Source of the DNA: Nocardiopsis sp. NRRL B-16309 | Lineage (GTDB): Bacteria > Actinomycetota > Actinomycetes > Streptosporangiales > Streptosporangiaceae | Direction: 5' to 3' | Length of the DNA: 64,000 nt | Assembly (NCBI RefSeq): GCF_001279585.1 | Contig: NZ_LGEC01000103.1 | Span: 62,001-126,000, forward strand | Shown here: positions 36,776 to 45,437 of the stretch, in pieces | Layout: each line of letters begins with the position of its first letter | How positions within the stretch are numbered: position 1 is the stretch's first letter | Position numbers and translations under genes: made by a program | Notes under the pieces: model-generated | What the model saw: the letters and a program-made list of their open reading frames with translations, nothing else | Told to the model about the DNA's origin: nothing | Databases searched by the model: none

Positions 36776-37069
36776 ATGTCCAGCAATCTCGACGTCTACG
36801 GCGACGTCAGCGGTCTGCAGAACCTGGCCGCCGACCAGCAGGCGCACCTCGGTCGGTTCGCCGCGATCATGAGCCAGATCGACGAGCAGTCCCAGACCAC
36901 GGTCAGCCAGTGGGAGGGTTCCGGCAGCGAGGCCTTCCAGGCCAAGGCGCAGGAGTTCGACACCCACTTCTCCGAGGTCAACGCGGCGTTCTCGAAGATG
37001 ATCAACGCGACCAGCGACACCGCGGACAACTACAGCAAGCTGACCAAGTACCTGGACAGCCTGTTTTAG
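36776..37069 (+). CDS. WXG100 family protein (EsxA-like)
   Basis: A 97-residue protein with the canonical Trp-x-Gly turn in SQWEGSGSEAFQ at about residues 41-52, flanked by two amphipathic helices, and a helix ending KLTKYLDSLF. AGAAAGG precedes ATG 36776. It should pair with the preceding 112-residue protein and be exported through EccC/EccD. The next gene follows 15 bases after its stop. Confidence 0.93.
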   Translation: MSSNLDVYGDVSGLQNLAADQQAHLGRFAAIMSQIDEQSQTTVSQWEGSGSEAFQAKAQEFDTHFSEVNAAFSKMINATSDTADNYSKLTKYLDSLF

Positions 37070-37083
37070 TAGACTGAGCACTG

Positions 37084-37455
37084 ATGTCCACCCCACCCCC
37101 GTCCTCGCCGGGCACGCCGGCGCCCCCGGACCCGGATCCGCAGCTTCCCGAGGCGTTCCACTACACGCCCGACGAGGAGAAGTACGTCCTCGAAGCGGAC
37201 GCGCTCCGGCACCGGCAGCTCCGTTCGGCTCTCCTGTACGGTTCCAGCCGGTACTGGCGCCGACGCCAGCGTGTGTGGCCGTCCGTGATCGGCGGCGCCA
37301 TCCTCATCGCGCTGATCTGCGGTGTGATCGCCCTGATCGGTGCCTTCGGCCGCCAACAGGAGGTCAACGAGGAGCGGGGGTGGGGAACCAGAGTCGGCCA
37401 GGAGATGATCGAGATCCCCGAACTCGACTCTCCGACGCAGTCCGGCCGCCTGTGA
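37084..37455 (+). CDS. Single-pass membrane protein of the ESX island
   Basis: A 123-residue protein with a Pro-rich N-terminus, a basic juxtamembrane stretch (YWRRRQRVW), one membrane helix (about 67-90, IGGAILIALICGVIALIGAF) and a short C-terminal tail. It starts 15 bases after the WXG100 gene and so belongs to the same transcript. I recognise no family. Its position suggests a small accessory subunit of this ESX system, perhaps in place of a standard Ecc component, but there is no sequence proof. Confidence 0.7.
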   Translation: MSTPPPSSPGTPAPPDPDPQLPEAFHYTPDEEKYVLEADALRHRQLRSALLYGSSRYWRRRQRVWPSVIGGAILIALICGVIALIGAFGRQQEVNEERGWGTRVGQEMIEIPELDSPTQSGRL

Positions 37456-37530
37456 CGCGCCACGCCACCCGCGGCCGGGTCTGATCCACCCCACCACGTC
37501 CACGAACAGCACCATGGGGGTCGCTCACGC

Positions 37531-39759
37531 ATGTCCGGCTCCAACCGCACCGCGAACTGGGCTCCCGGGTACGACACGACCGGGGTCCTTCGTCAGGGCG
37601 GTCGTGCGCGCATCGTCCGTGCGACCCGGTCCACCAGCGGCGCCGACGTCGTACTGAAGGTCCTGCCCGCGGAGCAGGGGCGCGCCGAACTCGGCCGGTT
37701 GCGCGACCTCAGCGGAGTCCCCGGCGTGGTCTCGCTGCTCGACGCCGGGCAGACGTCCGACGGCGAGATGTTCGTGGTCCTGCCGTTCTACCCGGACGGC
37801 TCCTTCGGTGACATGCTCGCGAAGAAGGGCCCCGCCCCCATCCAGGAGGCGGCGGCCGTGGCACGGAGTGTGTCGGCGGCCCTGGGAGCGATGCACGGAC
37901 GCGGGCTGCTGCACAACGACGTCTGCCCGGGGAACATCCTCCGGGCGGGACGGACCCCCGTCCTGACCGGCTTCGGCTCGGTCCACCGGTCCGGCGAGGC
38001 GCTTCCGCCGCCGGGCCCGAGCCGCGAGTCCTTCCTGCACGCGCCTCCGGAGGCACTGCGCGGAGAGCCGCGCACCCCCGCCTCGGACGTCTACCAGCTC
38101 GCGTCCACGATCTGGACGATGCTCGTCGGCTCGACACCGTTCGCGAACACGGACGGAACCCCGTTCGACGCCCGGACGTACGCCCAGCGGGCTCTCGCCG
38201 AGCAGCCCCGCCCCGTCCCCCGTCAGGACATCTCGCGCAAGCTCCGGGGCGTACTGACCCGTGCCCTGGCCAAGGCGCCCGAAGAGCGCTTTCCCAACGC
38301 GGCCGCCTTCGCCACCGCCTTCGAGCAGGCCCGCACGTCCCGTCCCGTGGCCACCCTGTCGGCGGAGACCGGCGGCCAGGTGCCCTCGACGGGGCCACAG
38401 GCACCGCCGACCGGAGGCCAAGCACCCTCCACCGGTCCGCGGACCCCACCGACCAGCCAGTTCCCGACCACCGGTCCGCAGACCCGGCCAACGGGGCCTC
38501 AGGCTCCGCCGGCTCACGCGCAGCCCTCGCCCACAGGGCCCCAGAGCCGACCGGCCGGGTCCCAGGTCCCGCCAGCCCCTCCGCAGGCCCCGGCGGCCGG
38601 GTCCCAGGTCCCGCCGGCCGCTCGTCAGGCCCCGGCGGCGGCCGCGCAGGCGCCGCCGACCACCGGGTGGTTCCCGCCCTCCGGGCCGCAGCAGTCCATG
38701 GAGGGTGTCCAGCATCCGCCGTCGGGCCCGCAGGTTCCGCAGAGCGGGCCCCAGCCACCGCCGCCCGCCTGGCAGCAGGAACAACACCCTCAGGCTCCCC
38801 CGGCGACGCCCCCGAACCTGCCTCCCGCGCCCTACGCTCTCCCCGTGGAGCCGCAGCCCCCGCTGCGCGACGCTCGTCCGCCCACGGCGCGGTTGGACAG
38901 CGCCCGGGAACTCCGCGGCACGCAGAACCCGCCCGTCCCGGACGACCAGGCGGGCAGCAGGCTGCCCGCCACGGACGCCGGGGGCACCGCCGAGCTGATG
39001 ATGGCCAAGCTGCGCGGGGAGGAGGTCTCCCCACTCCGCGCCTGGGCCCGGCTGGAGGGCTGGAGCGGCACCGCCGAGTCCGCCGTCCTCCCTACCGACG
39101 AGGCCCCGGACGAGCAGGACGACGCTCCCGAATGGGCCCCTCTCCACGAGCCCGAACGGGGTCAGCCGCGCTGGCGCAAGCACATGCACATCGCCGTGAC
39201 GGCGTGCGGCATCCTCGTGGTCACCAGTGTCGCGAGCGCCTTCGCCGCGAGCGGTTCACAGCCGACGGCCGTCGAGGCGGCGGAGGCAGCGGAGGCGGCC
39301 GAGCCCGACACGAATGCCGACGACGGGGCGGACGAAGAGGCGGACACACCCGACGAGGTCGTCGAGCCCTCGGTCCCGCCCGAGGTTCCCCCCGCCGGCA
39401 ACCTCGTGCTGGAGGACACCCTCAGTGCCGTCAACCTGACCTGGACCGACAACAGCGGCGGCACCGCGTCGTACTTCGTGCTCGGCGGCCCCAGCGGACA
39501 CGCTCCGACGACCCTCGCGCGGACGGGCCCCGGCGCCGTGACGGCACAGATCATGACGGACAACACGCAGATCGAGTACTGCTTCACGGTGGTCGCGGTC
39601 GAGGGTTCCTCGGCCGCCACCGACGAGGTCTGCACGACCCGCGCCGCCGACCGAGCGGAACAGGAGCGCCTCGCCGAGGAAGAGGCGGCCGAGGAGGAAG
39701 CCGAGGAAGAAGAGGACGAGGACCCCAGTCCGCCCCCGTCCCCGCGCCCGTCTGACTAG
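37531..39759 (+). CDS. Kinase-like membrane protein with extracellular FN3 domain, DFG lost
   Basis: A 742-residue protein: kinase-like domain (about 15-275), a long Pro/Gln/Thr-rich linker of degenerate TGPQAPPTGGQ-type repeats (about 285-470), one membrane helix (about 552-572, ITACGILVVTSV-like region), a fibronectin type III domain (NLTWTDNSGGTASYFVLGG) and an acidic Glu-rich tail ending in Pro-rich residues. Lys43 (VLKVLP) and HND (128-130, LLHNDVCPGNIL) are kept, but DFG reads GFG (147-149), removing the Mg-binding Asp. It is probably a weak or inactive kinase. It follows the WXG100 operon and likely regulates or senses ESX output. Confidence 0.85.
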   Translation: MSGSNRTANWAPGYDTTGVLRQGGRARIVRATRSTSGADVVLKVLPAEQGRAELGRLRDLSGVPGVVSLLDAGQTSDGEMFVVLPFYPDGSFGDMLAKKGPAPIQEAAAVARSVSAALGAMHGRGLLHNDVCPGNILRAGRTPVLTGFGSVHRSGEALPPPGPSRESFLHAPPEALRGEPRTPASDVYQLASTIWTMLVGSTPFANTDGTPFDARTYAQRALAEQPRPVPRQDISRKLRGVLTRALAKAPEERFPNAAAFATAFEQARTSRPVATLSAETGGQVPSTGPQAPPTGGQAPSTGPRTPPTSQFPTTGPQTRPTGPQAPPAHAQPSPTGPQSRPAGSQVPPAPPQAPAAGSQVPPAARQAPAAAAQAPPTTGWFPPSGPQQSMEGVQHPPSGPQVPQSGPQPPPPAWQQEQHPQAPPATPPNLPPAPYALPVEPQPPLRDARPPTARLDSARELRGTQNPPVPDDQAGSRLPATDAGGTAELMMAKLRGEEVSPLRAWARLEGWSGTAESAVLPTDEAPDEQDDAPEWAPLHEPERGQPRWRKHMHIAVTACGILVVTSVASAFAASGSQPTAVEAAEAAEAAEPDTNADDGADEEADTPDEVVEPSVPPEVPPAGNLVLEDTLSAVNLTWTDNSGGTASYFVLGGPSGHAPTTLARTGPGAVTAQIMTDNTQIEYCFTVVAVEGSSAATDEVCTTRAADRAEQERLAEEEAAEEEAEEEEDEDPSPPPSPRPSD

Positions 39760-40175
39760 AGATCGTCCGGCGGAAGCGCCGGATTCATCCGTTGGACCGC
39801 CGAACAGCCCGGCAAGCCGCCGTCGAAGCGGATCCGTGCCTGTCCGGAACCGGCCAACCGAGAAACCAGGCCGATCATCGGCTCGGGCGCTCGCCTCTGC
39901 CTCCCAACGACAGTCGGCTCCGCGCAGTCGGCCACGTCGGCGACCGAGCACGCGGGTGCGTCACTCCCGAGCCAGCGAGCCGTCAGTCCGTCGTCACGCT
40001 CGACGAACATCCAGTGTTCGGCGGTGACGTTGGCCGACACTCCCCGCACGTTCGCGGATGAGCGGTCCTCCTCTGCCAACGAGAGTCCTGAACCGGCTGT
40101 TCTGTGGCGAGGCAGAGAAGAGCACGATACGAGCAGGAGGTCGGCCGACAGAGCAGCGGCGAAACCGCGACTCAC
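39756..40175 (-). CDS. Small putative lipoprotein
   Basis: A 139-residue protein starting at GTG 40175 behind a clear AAGGAG at seven bases. It has a short signal peptide and lipobox LLVSC (Cys18). The mature part has the segment HWMFVERDDGLTARWLGSDAPACSVADVADC, with Cys likely in a disulfide; no family is recognised. Its stop overlaps the stop of the convergent kinase-like gene by four bases. It is transcribed towards the ESX island and lies beside the start of the amidohydrolase gene. Confidence 0.65.
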   Translation of the reverse strand: MSRGFAAALSADLLLVSCSSLPRHRTAGSGLSLAEEDRSSANVRGVSANVTAEHWMFVERDDGLTARWLGSDAPACSVADVADCAEPTVVGRQRRAPEPMIGLVSRLAGSGQARIRFDGGLPGCSAVQRMNPALPPDDL

Positions 40176-40307
40176 GAATGCTCTCCTTGTTCACGTTCCC
40201 AGAGATCAGAGCGCCCGTGCGCGCACATCATGGCTTCCTGACAACTCATGATCCCGACGGAACATTATGCACTCTCGTGGTACTCTACGCTCAACCCGGC
40301 CCAGAGA

Positions 40308-41984
40308 ATGGTGGCGAACTCCGTGATCGACGACGATCTGCTTTTCGTTGGAGGACCGGTTTTCGATGGCCACGACCTGATTCCGAACGCAAATGCCGTC
40401 GCGGTGAGAAAGGGGAGGATCGAGGCGGTCGGAACCTCTTCCGACCTTTCCTCGTATGCACGCGGGTCAACCAGGGTCGTCGACCTCGGGGGGCGTTTGC
40501 TGTGCCCAGGCCTCCAGGACGCCCACGTCCATCCGCTCGCGGGTGGGATCATCGACACCTGGTGCGACCTGCGTGAGGCCGCTGACCCGGAACGGACTCT
40601 CGAGCTGGTACGCGCATACGCCCTCCGCGACCCGCAAGCCCCTTGGGTGGTCGGGTTCGGCTGGACCTCAAGCATCTTCCCGGGAGGGCTGCCGACCGCG
40701 AAGCTCCTGGACACGGCTGTGCCGGACCGCCCCGTGTACCTGCTCGGCGCGGACATGCACGATGCCTGGGTGAACAGCGCCGCTCTCGACGTGGCGGGTA
40801 TCGGCACCGACACCCCGGACCCCCGGCACGGTCGCATCGCACGGGACGGCCGGGGGCGCCCTACCGGAACACTCCATGAAACCGCCGTCGACCTGATCTC
40901 CGGTCATCTTCCTCCGTTGACAGCGGAGCGGGTCGAAGACGCGCTACTGACAGCGCAGAAGCGACTGCACGAATATGGCATAACGGCCTGGCAGGACGCG
41001 CTCGTCGGCCCTTACATGGGACTCCCGGATCCCTTTCCCGCGTATCTGGAACTGGCTCGGAAGAAAAAGCTCACCGGAAGGGTCTCCCTAGCCCTGTGGT
41101 GGGATCCGGGAAGGGGAGTCGGGCAACTCGACGAACTCCTTCACCGGAGGGATCTGGCGCGGAAATCCGGGTTGCGCGCCGAAACGGTCAAGATCATGCA
41201 GGACGGCATCTGTGAGAACGGATGGGCTGCCCTCATCTCCCCCTACACGAACGGTTGGTCCCCCGGAAGCGGCAGGCTCGAATCCCGGGAACTCGTCCGG
41301 GCGGTCTCAGCGCTGGAGAGGGAAGGGTTCTCCGTACATTTCCATGCGGTGGGCGACCTGGCGGCACGGGAGTGTCTGGACGCGGTCCGTGAGGCCCGGG
41401 CGACGACACCAGGGCCACACGATCGGCCCCGACACCAGATCGCCCACTTGCAGCTGGTCGCACCCGACGACCTGCCCCGATTCACCGAACTCGGGATCAC
41501 CGCGGTCGTCCAACCGCTCTGGGCCGCGGAGACACCGGCCACCCGCGAGGTGTTCGGCCCCTTGATCGGCGAGGAGCGCATCGAACGCCAGTACCCGTTC
41601 GGCAGCCTGCTGGCGTATGGGACCCGACTCGCGGCGGGGAGCGACTGGCCGGTCAGCAGCCAGAACCCCCTCTGGGGCATGTACGTCGCCGTCACCCGCC
41701 TGCCTTCGGTGCCCAGCGCCCCCTGGTTGCGTCCCGAGGACGCCCAGCGCGCCCTCAATCCCGCTGAGCGGCTGTCCGTGATCGATGCCCTGCGCGCCTA
41801 TACCTCGGGGGCGGGGCACGTCACAGGGACCGCAGCGACCCTGGCCCCTGGTTCCCCCGCTGACCTGGCGGTCCTGAGCCACGACGTCGTCACCCTCGGC
41901 CCACAGGCCCTGGAGGCCGCCCGGGCGGATCTGACTCTCGTCGGCGGCCACCTCGTACACGACCCCCACCAGGAGCTGGCATGA
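40308..41984 (+). CDS. YtcJ-like metal-dependent amidohydrolase
   Basis: About 558 residues, of the amidohydrolase superfamily (YtcJ branch), which hydrolyses amides or cyclic amides; the substrate is unknown. Metal ligands are visible: HxH in QDAHVHP, a Lys in VKIMQDG (probably carboxylated), His in HFHAVGD and QIAHLQL, and Asp in AGSDWPV. The start is uncertain: ATG 40248, ATG 40308 and GTG 40323 are in frame, none with a strong ribosome site; the family begins near DDLLFVGGPVFDG. Its stop overlaps the next start (ATGA). It converges on the ATP-grasp operon and may trim or activate its product, an inference from position. Confidence 0.85.
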   Translation: MVANSVIDDDLLFVGGPVFDGHDLIPNANAVAVRKGRIEAVGTSSDLSSYARGSTRVVDLGGRLLCPGLQDAHVHPLAGGIIDTWCDLREAADPERTLELVRAYALRDPQAPWVVGFGWTSSIFPGGLPTAKLLDTAVPDRPVYLLGADMHDAWVNSAALDVAGIGTDTPDPRHGRIARDGRGRPTGTLHETAVDLISGHLPPLTAERVEDALLTAQKRLHEYGITAWQDALVGPYMGLPDPFPAYLELARKKKLTGRVSLALWWDPGRGVGQLDELLHRRDLARKSGLRAETVKIMQDGICENGWAALISPYTNGWSPGSGRLESRELVRAVSALEREGFSVHFHAVGDLAARECLDAVREARATTPGPHDRPRHQIAHLQLVAPDDLPRFTELGITAVVQPLWAAETPATREVFGPLIGEERIERQYPFGSLLAYGTRLAAGSDWPVSSQNPLWGMYVAVTRLPSVPSAPWLRPEDAQRALNPAERLSVIDALRAYTSGAGHVTGTAATLAPGSPADLAVLSHDVVTLGPQALEAARADLTLVGGHLVHDPHQELA

Positions 41985-42718
41985 GCGACCTCACACAAGC
42001 CCGTCTCAACCGCTGGTGGTGCGACCGCCCCACCATCCGCACCATGGACGAGGCTCGGGAGTTCGTCGACGACGTCGGTTTCGCCGTGCTGTTCGGCGGT
42101 AACCGCCCCACCTATCCCTGCCTGCGGGAGATCTCCCGGGACGACGGGGCCCGCATGCTGCCCGCCGGGTGGGGAGAGGACCTGGAGAGGCTGTGGACGT
42201 GGAAGGACACCCTGACCGTCCAGGGCCGTGCCTGGCTCGGCCGCTACCTGGGAGGTCGGCAGACCCTGCTCAGCCCGGACCTACTCGCCGACCTGTACGA
42301 GTACCCCGGCGCACCAGACGACTTCACCCGCTGCACCCACCTCGGCCCGAACGCTCGCCGGTTGGCCGAACTGCTGCTCCTGGAAGGACCGACGGACACC
42401 CGCACCGCCCGTGCCGTGCTCGGGCTCAAGTCCAGGGAGTTCGACAAGGTGGCCGCCGAACTCTGCCGCTCGCTCCTCATCACCTACTACGGGGTCACCT
42501 CCGGCGGGCCCGGCTGGCCCGCCTCGGTGGTCGAGCTGACCGCACGGGCGTTCGACGTGCCGGGGCCACGGCCGCGGGCGGAACGAGACGCGTCGGCCGC
42601 CGCCCGTTTCACGGACACCATGGTCGAGGCCACCCCACGGCAGCTCCAACGTGCCTTCCGCTGGGACCGGGAACGGGCGGAGGACGCCCTGGAACGAGCT
42701 CTCACGGCCTCACCCTGA
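41981..42718 (+). CDS. AlkZ-related (winged-helix, DUF1006-type) protein
   Basis: A 245-residue protein resembling the AlkZ-related branch of the HTH_42 family: DEAREFVDDVGFAVLFGG near the N-terminus, WTWKDTL, a middle helix region RRLAELLLLEGPTDTRTARAVLGL (winged-helix-like) and a final helical domain. AlkZ itself is a DNA glycosylase that removes azinomycin crosslinks; the related shorter proteins are uncharacterised. The AlkZ catalytic QxQ/QxD motif is not evident. ATG 41981 overlaps the amidohydrolase stop. It ends nine bases inside the convergent methyltransferase gene. Self-resistance or regulation is possible but unproved; the family call is moderately sure. Confidence 0.6.
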   Translation: MSDLTQARLNRWWCDRPTIRTMDEAREFVDDVGFAVLFGGNRPTYPCLREISRDDGARMLPAGWGEDLERLWTWKDTLTVQGRAWLGRYLGGRQTLLSPDLLADLYEYPGAPDDFTRCTHLGPNARRLAELLLLEGPTDTRTARAVLGLKSREFDKVAAELCRSLLITYYGVTSGGPGWPASVVELTARAFDVPGPRPRAERDASAAARFTDTMVEATPRQLQRAFRWDRERAEDALERALTASP

Positions 42719-43744
42719 CGGTCGTGCCTCCAGCATCGTCGACCTGGGACCCTGCCGGGTCCCGACCAGGGCGAACCCACCTTCCGCGAACAGCTCCTCC
42801 CAGTCCTGGAGCGTCCGCTCCCTGCCCCCGAGCAGCACGAGCATGTGCAGGTCCAGCAGCAGGGCCGCGTCGGGCTCCCCGGTGTCGCGTAGGACCTGCT
42901 CGACCACGAGGAGGCGTCCGTCCGAAGCCATCGCCCTGCGGCAGGACCGCAGGATCCGGACGGCGCTCTCGTCGTCCCAGTCGTGCAGGATCTGCGACAG
43001 CACGTAGACGTCCGCTCCCTGGGGGACTTCGGTGAAGAAGTCGCCACCGACCCGGTCGATGCTCCCGGTACACGCTCCGGCCACGACATGGGGAAGGTCG
43101 AACACGGTGCAGGACAGGTGGGCGTGTTCGGTGAGCAGCCGGCGCAGCAGCGTTCCGTCGCCACCACCCACGTCCACGACCGACCGCGCCCGCGACCACT
43201 CCCATTCCAGTAGTGGAACCAGGCGCAGCTCCACCAGGCCCGCCTGTGCGGAGTCGAAGCGCTCGGCCGCCTCAGGGGTGCGGGACAACCAGGTGAAGTA
43301 GGGGGCACCGAACACCGATGCGAACGCGGGCCGCCCCGTGCGCAGCGATTCCTCCGCCGACCCCCAGACGGTGTAGGCCTCACCGGCCATCAGATCGGTG
43401 AAGTACCGCAGGGACCCTGGGGTGTCACCGAGCAGAAGCTCCCCCATCGGTGACAGGGCGTAGACACCCGCCCCCCGGTCGACGAGGACTCCCTCGGCCG
43501 CCAGCACCCGCAGGAAGCGGCTGAGGGCGTCGGGATCGGTACCGCTCAGTCCCGCGAGTTCGTCGACGCCGCGGGGACCGTACGCCAACAGGTCGGGCAC
43601 CCCGACGCGTGTGACGGCGCACAGGGCCTGGGAGACGATGAACCCCATGATCTTGTGCCGCAGCGCGTTGTTGAGTTCGGCCGCCGTGTCCGTACCCGTG
43701 GCTGCCGCCTCCGCGCCCGTGTCCGTTGTCGTTTCCGTGTTCAT
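42710..43744 (-). CDS. SAM-dependent O-methyltransferase (class I, plant-OMT/hydroxyneurosporene type)
   Basis: A 344-residue methyltransferase: N-terminal dimerisation winged helix (about 30-100) and Rossmann domain with glycine motif DVGGGDG (about 190-196) and the catalytic-base His in ILHDWDDE (about 250). Members methylate hydroxyl groups of aromatic or polyketide natural products, sometimes N or C. ATG 43744 overlaps the stop of the upstream heme-protein gene (ATGA). It is the last gene of the eight-gene operon and so likely acts late on its product. Confidence 0.92.
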   Translation of the reverse strand: MNTETTTDTGAEAAATGTDTAAELNNALRHKIMGFIVSQALCAVTRVGVPDLLAYGPRGVDELAGLSGTDPDALSRFLRVLAAEGVLVDRGAGVYALSPMGELLLGDTPGSLRYFTDLMAGEAYTVWGSAEESLRTGRPAFASVFGAPYFTWLSRTPEAAERFDSAQAGLVELRLVPLLEWEWSRARSVVDVGGGDGTLLRRLLTEHAHLSCTVFDLPHVVAGACTGSIDRVGGDFFTEVPQGADVYVLSQILHDWDDESAVRILRSCRRAMASDGRLLVVEQVLRDTGEPDAALLLDLHMLVLLGGRERTLQDWEELFAEGGFALVGTRQGPRSTMLEARPSG

Positions 43745-45051
43745 TGCACGTCCCTTGCCAGAGCGGGGTCGACCAGTACGGGGAAGAGCGGCTGTTCGGC
43801 GGTGACACGCAGATAGTCGGCTCCTGCCGTCCCGCCGGTGCCGCGTACCCGCCCGATGATCTTCAGCGTCACGCCCCAGTGGCTCCGCTTCATGGTGCGC
43901 CAGGCGGAGTCGAGTTCGTGCATCGCCTCCCGGACGGGCGCCACGGCCTCCGCGCCGAGGGACCGCTCCAACCGCAGGAAACCCGTCTGCAGGGTCATCC
44001 CGTCCCGGGTCTCCGGTGAAAGCGGATCCCCCTCCCTGGCTCGTGGCGCGCTCAGGTCCTCCACCTGCCGATAGGGCCGGGACTGTACCGCGCTGCGTCC
44101 GTGCGTGTGCGCGCGGATGACCGCGAACGCCTCGCGCGGCATGGTCGTCAGCACCCTGTACAGGACCCGGGTGGCCGCCACTCTCTGAGTGCCCTCCCGC
44201 AGGACCGTGTGGGCCCGCACGGTGTCGCCGCCCTCCAGCGCGATGGCCGCCTGGGCCACCCGGTCGGCCACCTGCCGGTAGAGGCCCTCGAAGATCTGGA
44301 TGCAGCGCACGAACATCTGCTCGTCGTGCAGCCGGGTGGTGGGCAGCAGGGTGATGTCCACGGCGTCCCGCACCAGGGAGGGGACCTGCTCGGCTATGGC
44401 GGCGGCGTACCGGTACGCGTCGTGGGCCGTCTGCTCCGAGCTGCTCTCCAACAGTCCCGACAGACCGTCGAACAGGTGGGTCGCCAGAGGGAAGTCAGGG
44501 GCCAGGTCGCGCACCAGCGCCAGAACACGGACTGTGGAGCGTAGCCGCGCGGACTGGGTCGCGGAGGGTTCGGCCGCGGCCGCCTCGGCCTCCAGGAGAA
44601 CGAGGTCCGAGGCCGCGGCCACGATGGTCCCGTCCACGAGCTGCTCTGAGAGCAGGCAGCCGTCGGAGGCCGACGCCGCGGTGAGAACCGCGTTGCCGAT
44701 GTAGGAGTCGTAGTCCCCGTCCTCCTGGTCCATGGTCATGGGCAGCCACTCGCGCAGGGGACCCGCTCCGGGCCAGGCATGGTCGAGGGCGGCGCGCAGA
44801 TGGGACCGGAGCTCACCGTCCGCTCGGGACCGCCCCACGGAACGCAGGTGGGCGATGGTCTCCGCGTAGGGGAACGGACTCAGCCGTCCCCGCTGCTGGG
44901 CCTCGGACCATTCCAGTACGGACCTCCTGGCCTCGAGCAGTGCCCTGGTGCCGGCCGCGGGCCCCAGGACTCGGAGGCTCGCTCCACCGACGCCCGCCCG
45001 TTCGGCGCCGATGATCTCCGTCTCCGCTCGGAGGTCGACCGGCGTGCTCAC
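43741..45051 (-). CDS. Tryptophan 2,3-dioxygenase-superfamily heme protein (HDAO)
   Basis: A 436-residue protein of the histidine-ligated heme-dependent aromatic oxygenase superfamily (TDO, IDO, PrnB, MarE). The C-terminal segment HWGVTLKIIGRVRGTGGTAG aligns with the TDO heme-ligand and substrate-loop region; His391 is the probable proximal ligand and GTGG (404-407) the loop. The middle carries HGRSAVQSRPYRQVE, matching the TDO block around SGFQSLQFR. It is much longer than bacterial TDO (about 280), and the distal His motif of TDO is not apparent, so it may not be a simple Trp dioxygenase. GTG 45051 overlaps the decarboxylase stop (GTGA). Likely substrate: tryptophan or another aromatic unit. 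Confidence 0.8.
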   Translation of the reverse strand: MSTPVDLRAETEIIGAERAGVGGASLRVLGPAAGTRALLEARRSVLEWSEAQQRGRLSPFPYAETIAHLRSVGRSRADGELRSHLRAALDHAWPGAGPLREWLPMTMDQEDGDYDSYIGNAVLTAASASDGCLLSEQLVDGTIVAAASDLVLLEAEAAAAEPSATQSARLRSTVRVLALVRDLAPDFPLATHLFDGLSGLLESSSEQTAHDAYRYAAAIAEQVPSLVRDAVDITLLPTTRLHDEQMFVRCIQIFEGLYRQVADRVAQAAIALEGGDTVRAHTVLREGTQRVAATRVLYRVLTTMPREAFAVIRAHTHGRSAVQSRPYRQVEDLSAPRAREGDPLSPETRDGMTLQTGFLRLERSLGAEAVAPVREAMHELDSAWRTMKRSHWGVTLKIIGRVRGTGGTAGADYLRVTAEQPLFPVLVDPALARDVQ

Positions 45052-45437
45052 AGCGCCCCCACGACACTCGTCAGAGAGCGCGCCGGGGTTCCCCGGTGGA
45101 TGACGCTGGTCCGGGTCTCGCACGGGCCGAGCGCACGCAGCACCTCGTGCACGATCCGCTCCGGATCGCACGTGGTTCCGCAGGTGAACGCGTCAACGAA
45201 GAGGGAGCACCGTTCCGGGTAGGTGTGGACGGACACGTGCGACTCCGACAGGACGAAGACCGCGGTCACTCCCAGCGGCTCGAACTTCTTGGACTGGGTT
45301 CCGCACAGAGTCGCCCCCGAAGCCTCGATCCCGCGGAGCACTGCTTTCAGGACGTGGTCGTCGTTCTCGATCAGTTCCGGGGCCACCGCGCTGATGTCGC
45401 ACAGGACATGTGTTCCGGTGAAGTCGAAATCGTTCAC
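45048..45437 (-). CDS. S-adenosylmethionine decarboxylase-like proenzyme
   Basis: A 129-residue protein of the bacterial AdoMetDC (SpeH) family, which self-cleaves to form a pyruvoyl cofactor. Cleavage Glu65-Ser66 (LSESH), His71 (VSVHTYPE) and Cys86 (AFTCG) have exactly the spacing of the Thermotoga enzyme's Ser63/His68/Cys83. GTG 45437 is chosen: GGGAG is five bases upstream and the GTGA overlap matches the operon style; ATG 45449 is an alternative. It may make decarboxylated AdoMet as aminopropyl donor, but some homologues have become arginine or ornithine decarboxylases. No spermidine-synthase-like gene is in the window. Confidence 0.93.
   Translation of the reverse strand: MNDFDFTGTHVLCDISAVAPELIENDDHVLKAVLRGIEASGATLCGTQSKKFEPLGVTAVFVLSESHVSVHTYPERCSLFVDAFTCGTTCDPERIVHEVLRALGPCETRTSVIHRGTPARSLTSVVGAL

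Noticed and set aside
40058..40576. A 172-codon plus-strand frame overlapping the amidohydrolase start
   Set aside because: It lies in another frame from the clear amidohydrolase and loses coding character inside it.
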